Origin: an uncultured Lachnospiraceae bacterium
GTDB taxonomy: Bacteria; Bacillota; Clostridia; Lachnospirales; Lachnospiraceae
Direction: 5' to 3'
DNA: 8,620 nt
Assembly: GCA_902767235.1 (NCBI GenBank)
Contig: CACXGR010000098.1
Location: forward strand, 1-8,620
Under the pieces are notes generated by a model, which was not told the DNA's origin, did not search any database, and worked only from the letters and a program-made list of their open reading frames with translations. The position numbers and the translations under genes were made by a program. Shown one piece after another: positions 6,180 to 8,620 of this stretch; position 1 is the first letter of the stretch; every line of letters begins with the position of its first letter.

Positions 6180-6209
6180 GACATCACTTGTGCAAACAAG
6201 GAGGAGAGC

Positions 6210-8423
6210 ATGACAGCTGAGAGCACTCATTTCAGAAATCCACAGTATTATATAAACAGGGAACTGAGCTGGATCGAATTCGACAGGCGCTGCCTGAGCG
6301 AAGCCAGGAACAAAGAGAATCCGCTGATGGAAAGGCTCAAATTTCTGAGCATCACAGCTTCCAATCTCGACGAATTCTTTATGGTCAGGGTCGCCTCCCT
6401 GCAGGATATGGTGCGGGCAGGCTATAAGAAAAAGGACATCGCAGGTCTTTCGGCTTCCGAACAGCTGCAGGCCGTACTGGACGCCACCCACACTTTCATG
6501 AACCAGCAGTACTGGACGCTGAACCGCCAGCTTCTGCCGGAGCTGGAGGAGCACGGGCTCTTCATCGTCAGAGATCTGAGCACGCTGAGCAGAGCGGAAA
6601 CCCGCTATCTGGAGGACTACTTCAGCATGAACTTGTTTCCGGTGCTGACGCCCATGGCGGTGGACAGCTCCCGTCCTTTCCCGCTGATCCGCAATAAGAG
6701 CCTGAATATCGGTGCCCTTCTGACGAGAAAAGAGACCGACAAGCCCGGAATCCTCGGGCCTTCCAAGAAATCCAAAAAGTCAGGGAAGGTTCCCAAGATC
6801 AAATATGAATTCGCGACCGTACAGGTGCCCGCCGTCCTGCCCAGGATCCTCATCCTGCCCGGACAGACTTCGGACCTGAACCGGATCGTTCTTTTGGAGG
6901 ACCTGATCCGTCACTATCTGCCCAAGCTCTTTGTGAACTACGAAGTAAAGTGCACCTGTCCTTACAGGATCATGAGAAGCGCCGACTTTGAGCTCGCGGA
7001 GGACGAAGCCGAAGACCTCCTCGAAGAGATCAAAAAGCAGCTCAAGAAGCGCCAGCGCGGAGACGCGATCCGTCTCGAAGTGGAGAAAGGCATCGACAGT
7101 GAGCTCTTAAAGCTCCTGATGACGGAGCTGTCTCTGGAGAAAGATTTTGTCTATGAGATCGACGGCCCCCTGGATCTGACCTATCTCATGAAAGCTTACG
7201 GCATCGACGGATTTGACGAGCTCAGAGAGCACAGCTACGCGCCGCCCCAGATCGTCCCGGCATTGCCCCCCGGCTGTGATATTTTCGAACAGATCCGCAA
7301 GGGGGATGTCTTCATGCATCATCCCTATCAGACTTTTGACCCGGTCGTTCAGTTTGTGGCGTCGGCCGCCTCGGATCCCGATGTGCTGGCGATCAAGCAG
7401 ACTTTGTACCGCGTCAGCGGGAATTCGCCCATCATAGCGGCGCTGGCCAAAGCGGCGGAGAACGGCAAGCAGGTCACCGTACTGGTGGAACTCAAGGCCC
7501 GTTTTGACGAGGAGAACAACATTGTCTGGGCCAAGGAACTGGAGAAAGCGGGCTGCCATGTGATCTACGGCCTGCAGAATCTCAAGACCCACAGCAAGAT
7601 CACGCTGGTCGTTCGAAGAGAGGAAGACGGGATCAGAAGGTATGTCCACCTCGGGACGGGCAACTACAATGATTCCACTGCCAAACTGTACACGGATATC
7701 GGCCTGATGACCTGCAGCGATCCGATCGGCGAGGACGCGACCGCGGTGTTCAATATGCTGTCTGGTTACTCCGAGCCCCGCTTCTGGAACAAACTCAGTC
7801 TCGCCCCCCTGTGGCTCAAGAACCGGTTTCTGCACCTGATCGGCAGAGAGGAGCAGCACGCCTTAAACGGAGAGATGGCGCACATCATCGCCAAGATGAA
7901 TTCGCTGTGTGATCCCGATATCATCGAGGCGCTCTATAAGGCCAGCGCGGCAGGGGTCAGGATCGAACTGATCGTAAGGGGCATCTGCTGTCTGAGACCC
8001 GGGATTGAGGGGATCAGCCAAAATATCTCGGTCCGCTCCATCGTCGGCAATTTCCTGGAGCACAGCCGCATTTACTATTTTGAAAACGGCGGAACGCCGG
8101 AGGTCTATGCGGCCAGCGCCGACTGGATGCCGAGGAATCTGGACCGCCGCGTGGAGATCATGTTCCCGCTGGAGGACAGCGCGATCAAAGAGAAGGCCTG
8201 CCACATCTTAAAGACCGAGCTGGAGGATACCGTCAAGGCGCATATCATGCGCACGGACGGCACCTATGACCGCGTGGACAGAAGAAACAAGGAACTGGTC
8301 AACTCCCAGCTCCAGTTCTGCGGCGAGGCGGTCAGAGAAGCGGCGGCGCTCGCAAACGGGCGGGACAACCGCACCTTTATCCCCAAGGGTCCTTCGGAAA
8401 TCGGGAACGGCGGCGCACAGTAA
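6210..8423 (+). CDS. ppk1: Polyphosphate kinase 1
   Basis: Ppk1 reversibly moves the gamma phosphate of ATP onto a growing inorganic polyphosphate chain through a phosphohistidine. The 737-residue protein is complete. The N-terminal domain has YINRELSWIEF (14-24) and SNLDEFF (51-57), where N52 matches the ATP-binding Asn45 of E. coli. The catalytic region keeps R401 in QTLYR, R431 in LKARFDE, H461 in KTHSK and H480 in VHLGTGNYND; these match E. coli R375, R405, H435 and H454 with a constant offset of 26, so H461 should be the phosphorylated His. The late motif SADWMPRNLDRRVE is also present. A lysine-rich stretch at about 173-198 (nine Lys, including KKSKK) lies in the head region; the numbering offset to E. 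coli rises from 7 to 26 between N52 and R401, so about 19 residues are gained there. ATG 6210 has AAGGAGG (6198-6204) 5 nt upstream. Co-transcription with ppx is expected. Confidence 0.97.
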   Translation: MTAESTHFRNPQYYINRELSWIEFDRRCLSEARNKENPLMERLKFLSITASNLDEFFMVRVASLQDMVRAGYKKKDIAGLSASEQLQAVLDATHTFMNQQYWTLNRQLLPELEEHGLFIVRDLSTLSRAETRYLEDYFSMNLFPVLTPMAVDSSRPFPLIRNKSLNIGALLTRKETDKPGILGPSKKSKKSGKVPKIKYEFATVQVPAVLPRILILPGQTSDLNRIVLLEDLIRHYLPKLFVNYEVKCTCPYRIMRSADFELAEDEAEDLLEEIKKQLKKRQRGDAIRLEVEKGIDSELLKLLMTELSLEKDFVYEIDGPLDLTYLMKAYGIDGFDELREHSYAPPQIVPALPPGCDIFEQIRKGDVFMHHPYQTFDPVVQFVASAASDPDVLAIKQTLYRVSGNSPIIAALAKAAENGKQVTVLVELKARFDEENNIVWAKELEKAGCHVIYGLQNLKTHSKITLVVRREEDGIRRYVHLGTGNYNDSTAKLYTDIGLMTCSDPIGEDATAVFNMLSGYSEPRFWNKLSLAPLWLKNRFLHLIGREEQHALNGEMAHIIAKMNSLCDPDIIEALYKASAAGVRIELIVRGICCLRPGIEGISQNISVRSIVGNFLEHSRIYYFENGGTPEVYAASADWMPRNLDRRVEIMFPLEDSAIKEKACHILKTELEDTVKAHIMRTDGTYDRVDRRNKELVNSQLQFCGEAVREAAALANGRDNRTFIPKGPSEIGNGGAQ

Positions 8424-8435
8424 ATGCGATACTTC

Positions 8436-8464
8436 TTAACATTTAGAGCCCTTTATGGTATCTT
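8436..8464 (+). promoter_or_regulatory. Promoter of the gene at the right edge
   Basis: TTAACA (8436-8441), a 17-nt spacer and TATCTT (8459-8464) make a good sigma-A-type promoter. TGG (8456-8458) adds an extended -10. The start would be near 8471, with a leader of about 90 nt holding a small CCGGA/TCCGG hairpin (8511-8515 with 8525-8529). No intrinsic terminator for ppk1 was found between 8424 and the new gene, so some read-through from ppk1 is possible. Confidence 0.7.
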
Positions 8465-8561
8465 AAATATATATGGGCACCATTCAACATATTCCGCATT
8501 ATGCGTAATACCGGAGCGAGTATTTCCGGAAAATCTTCAGTAAAGTGGAAGGGGCGCAGCT

Positions 8562-8620
8562 ATGACACAGGTATCTGAAATCAAGAAATCACCTGCCAAC
8601 CGCAAGACCGGCTACGAATA
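8562..8620 (+). CDS. N-terminus of an unidentified protein, cut by window end
   Basis: ATG 8562 follows AAGGGG (8549-8554) at a 7-nt spacing and lies behind a good promoter, so a real gene starts here. Only 19 codons are visible, beginning MTQVSEIKKSPANRKTGY. The stretch is polar and basic with no signal peptide or membrane segment. I do not recognise the family from so little sequence, and no function is proposed. Confidence 0.6.
   Translation, partial: MTQVSEIKKSPANRKTGYE

Noticed and set aside
7107..7859. 250-residue open frame on the - strand
   Set aside because: It is antisense to the most conserved part of ppk1, whose catalytic residues are all intact; the antisense translation shows no recognisable domain.
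8425..8452. Pho box upstream of the last gene, suggested by TTAACA and the nearby ppk1
   Set aside because: Only one TTAACA occurs, with no direct repeat at the 11-nt period expected for PhoP sites; it serves better as a -35 element.
8455..8483. ATGGT and ACCAT inverted arms as a ppk1 terminator or operator
   Set aside because: Only 5 bp with a 19-nt loop and no T tract; such a match is likely by chance.

Overview
The window looks like core chromosome of a Gram-positive anaerobe, most likely a Clostridia member near Lachnospiraceae. The reasons are the end of a short-chain (butyryl-type) acyl-CoA dehydrogenase at the left edge, the order rpmE - DUF1385 (YqhQ family) - prmC - prfA, strong AGGAGG-type ribosome binding sites, sigma-A-like promoters with extended -10 elements, and a TTG start. 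Base composition is moderately GC-rich throughout (judged by eye). No mobile element, CRISPR array, tRNA or rRNA was seen. All genes lie on the + strand.

Region by region: 1-103 is the 3' end of an acyl-CoA dehydrogenase, closed by a textbook intrinsic terminator (133-167). 212-1009 encodes a CPBP (CAAX-type) intramembrane protease with all three catalytic motifs. 1011-1347 is a self-contained rpmE unit: strong promoter, about 100 nt of structured leader, the zinc-ribbon form of ribosomal protein L31, and a terminator (1371-1401). 1455-4431 is a compact translation-linked cluster: a DUF1385 membrane protein (TTG start), PrmC, which methylates the GGQ glutamine of release factors, and RF1, its substrate. 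4431-8423 is a polyphosphate unit: a promoter with an overlapping inverted repeat, a divergent Ppx/GppA protein with a C-terminal HD-like domain, and a complete polyphosphate kinase 1. A further promoter (8436-8464) drives a gene of which only the first 19 codons are present.

Two functional pairings stand out. PrmC and RF1 are enzyme and substrate encoded 40 nt apart. Ppk1 makes polyphosphate, and the Ppx homologue would be expected to degrade it or to sense a related ligand; that homologue has, however, lost several family motif residues. The window is mostly ordinary housekeeping sequence. The best leads are regulatory (the L31 leader with a possible anti-Shine-Dalgarno element, and the inverted repeat over the ppx-ppk1 promoter) and the altered active site of the Ppx-like protein. 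I found no clear sign of an entirely new system.
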